Source of the DNA: Desulfobacula sp.
GTDB taxonomy: Bacteria; Desulfobacterota; Desulfobacteria; Desulfobacterales; Desulfobacteraceae
DNA length: 6,660 nucleotides
Reading direction: 5' to 3'
Assembly (NCBI GenBank): GCA_029940245.1
Contig: JAOZRF010000090.1
Location: forward strand, 2,335-8,994
Shown here: piece by piece, positions 5,871 to 6,660 of the stretch
How the letters are laid out: each line of letters starts with the position of its first letter
How positions within the stretch are numbered: the stretch's first letter is position 1
Made by a program: the position numbers and the translations under genes
Notes under the pieces: generated by a model
Databases searched by the model: none
What the model was told of the DNA's origin: nothing
Seen by the model: only the letters and a program-made list of their open reading frames with translations

Positions 5871-6660
5871 GCAAAGCGACCAGATATTGCCTATACCGTT
5901 TACTTCTTCCACCCATCCTTTAAACCTTTTTTTGGAAACAGCTTCTAAAATATGGGGATTATATAAAGGGATATACGGGATATCCTCCATAAGAATTGCC
6001 TGCATTTTCCAGATCAATTTTTTCCGTTCTTCTTCATCAATAATACTTCGCTGTTTTTTAGCAAGTTTATCAAAACCAGGATTGTTGTATCCGCTCATGT
6101 TCCATCCCCTGGGTTTATCATATTTTGAATAGAAAAAAGCCCTTAGATAATCCGGATCAAGATTGAGCTTGCCATAGCCTAAAATAAAGGCATCAAAATC
6201 ATGTTTCCCTTTTACCCTGTCTAATAGTGAGTTAAAGGACATGGGCCTTGCAAAGGCCGGCATGCCCATTTTTCTGATCCATTCCTGGATCATCATACCG
6301 GCAAAGGCTCTTTTTGGGTCATAATCAGCAGGAGGTGTGAGGATTACAAAATTTTCCATTGGATTTCCATCGGGAAGACGTATCCCTTGCCCCTCAGCAA
6401 TGCCATTCTCAGATATCACAGGTTCTTTATCCCAGGTATAACCTGCGTTTTTAAGAAGCTCGTATGCTGTTTTGAATCGTTCTTCATTGTTTAACCCCAG
6501 ACCATATTGACGAACATTGGGATTGTGCCAGAAGATGTTGCCGGATGGTATAATAGAACGCATGGATGAACCATAATTTTGAAGAATTCTTGTAATGATG
6601 AATTCCTTGTCAATAAGGGTGGCTATGGCCTGTCGTAAAATTTTATCATCAAATGGCGGT
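5838..6660 (-). CDS. ABC transporter solute-binding protein, family 5 (C-terminal part, cut by window edge)
   Basis: C-terminal 273 residues of an extracytoplasmic binding protein of the peptide/nickel type (SBP_bac_5). The frame stays open to the right edge, so the ATG at 6563 is internal and not the start; the signal peptide and first lobe lie outside the window. Just inside the edge is FDDKILRQAIATLIDKEFII, matching the family's conserved VRQALAYAIDRE-like block. Further on come NNEERFKTAYELLKNAGYTW, a domain II region with DFDAFILGYGKLNLDPDYLR, the segment GWNMSGYNNPGFDKLAKKQR and the closing EDIPYIPLYNP, all in the usual family order. It should deliver its ligand to DppBC. The preference (peptide, nickel chelate, sugar or other) cannot be set, since the family is promiscuous. 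The extreme C-terminus lies in a 16-base tandem duplication. The next gene, dppB, begins 30 bases later. Confidence 0.93.
   Translation of the reverse strand, partial: PPFDDKILRQAIATLIDKEFIITRILQNYGSSMRSIIPSGNIFWHNPNVRQYGLGLNNEERFKTAYELLKNAGYTWDKEPVISENGIAEGQGIRLPDGNPMENFVILTPPADYDPKRAFAGMMIQEWIRKMGMPAFARPMSFNSLLDRVKGKHDFDAFILGYGKLNLDPDYLRAFFYSKYDKPRGWNMSGYNNPGFDKLAKKQRSIIDEEERKKLIWKMQAILMEDIPYIPLYNPHILEAVSKKRFKGWVEEVNGIGNIWSLCMVKKNNGKEK

Larger units (their letters stand above)
31..6660 (-). other. Probable operon: ABC importer followed by radical SAM and SDR genes
   Basis: Seven same-strand genes are separated by 30, -1, 0, 1, 40 and 64 bases in transcription order. No convincing terminator or promoter was found in the two larger gaps. 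The transporter core is certainly co-transcribed by this logic; inclusion of the two enzyme genes is likely but less certain. The operon's promoter and first gene start are beyond the right edge, and its end may lie beyond the left edge, since only 30 bases follow the SDR stop and they show no hairpin. Confidence 0.65.

Overview
All seven genes supported in this window lie on the minus strand, so the region reads right to left. It is tightly packed, with no gap above about 65 bases, and looks like the middle and end of one transcription unit. Base composition is moderate to AT-rich. Protein style (AT-rich Gram-negative-like coding, an ABC peptide importer with an unlinked radical SAM enzyme) would fit an anaerobic deltaproteobacterium of the Desulfobacterota, but this is an impression; no rRNA or marker gene is present to prove it.

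Right part (2121-6660): a complete set of import parts of the dipeptide/oligopeptide/nickel ABC family. In transcription order these are the C-terminal half of a solute-binding protein (cut by the right edge of the window), permease DppB, permease DppC, ATPase DppD and ATPase DppF. The permease and ATPase junctions are extremely tight: a one-base TGATG overlap for dppB/dppC, zero bases for dppC/dppD and one base for dppD/dppF. This points to translational coupling and a fixed stoichiometry. The binding protein would capture a substrate outside the membrane, DppBC would form the channel, and the DppDF heterodimer would power import.

Left part (31-2080): two enzymes follow in the same direction after 40- and 64-base gaps. 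The first (848-2080) is a radical SAM-type protein with a B12-domain-like N-terminal region and an unusual CX4CX2C cluster motif. The second (31-783) is a 250-residue classical short-chain dehydrogenase/reductase with all catalytic residues, resembling the DHRS4-like branch. No terminator or promoter was recognised between the transporter and these enzymes, so they may act on the imported compound, but this is only suggested by position.

The transporter and the SDR are ordinary families. The most interesting object is the radical SAM protein and its link to the importer. Secondary curiosities are two A9 tracts inside the two ATPase genes and a 16-base tandem duplication that rewrites the C-terminus of the binding protein. 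No tRNA, rRNA, CRISPR, insertion sequence or attachment site was seen.
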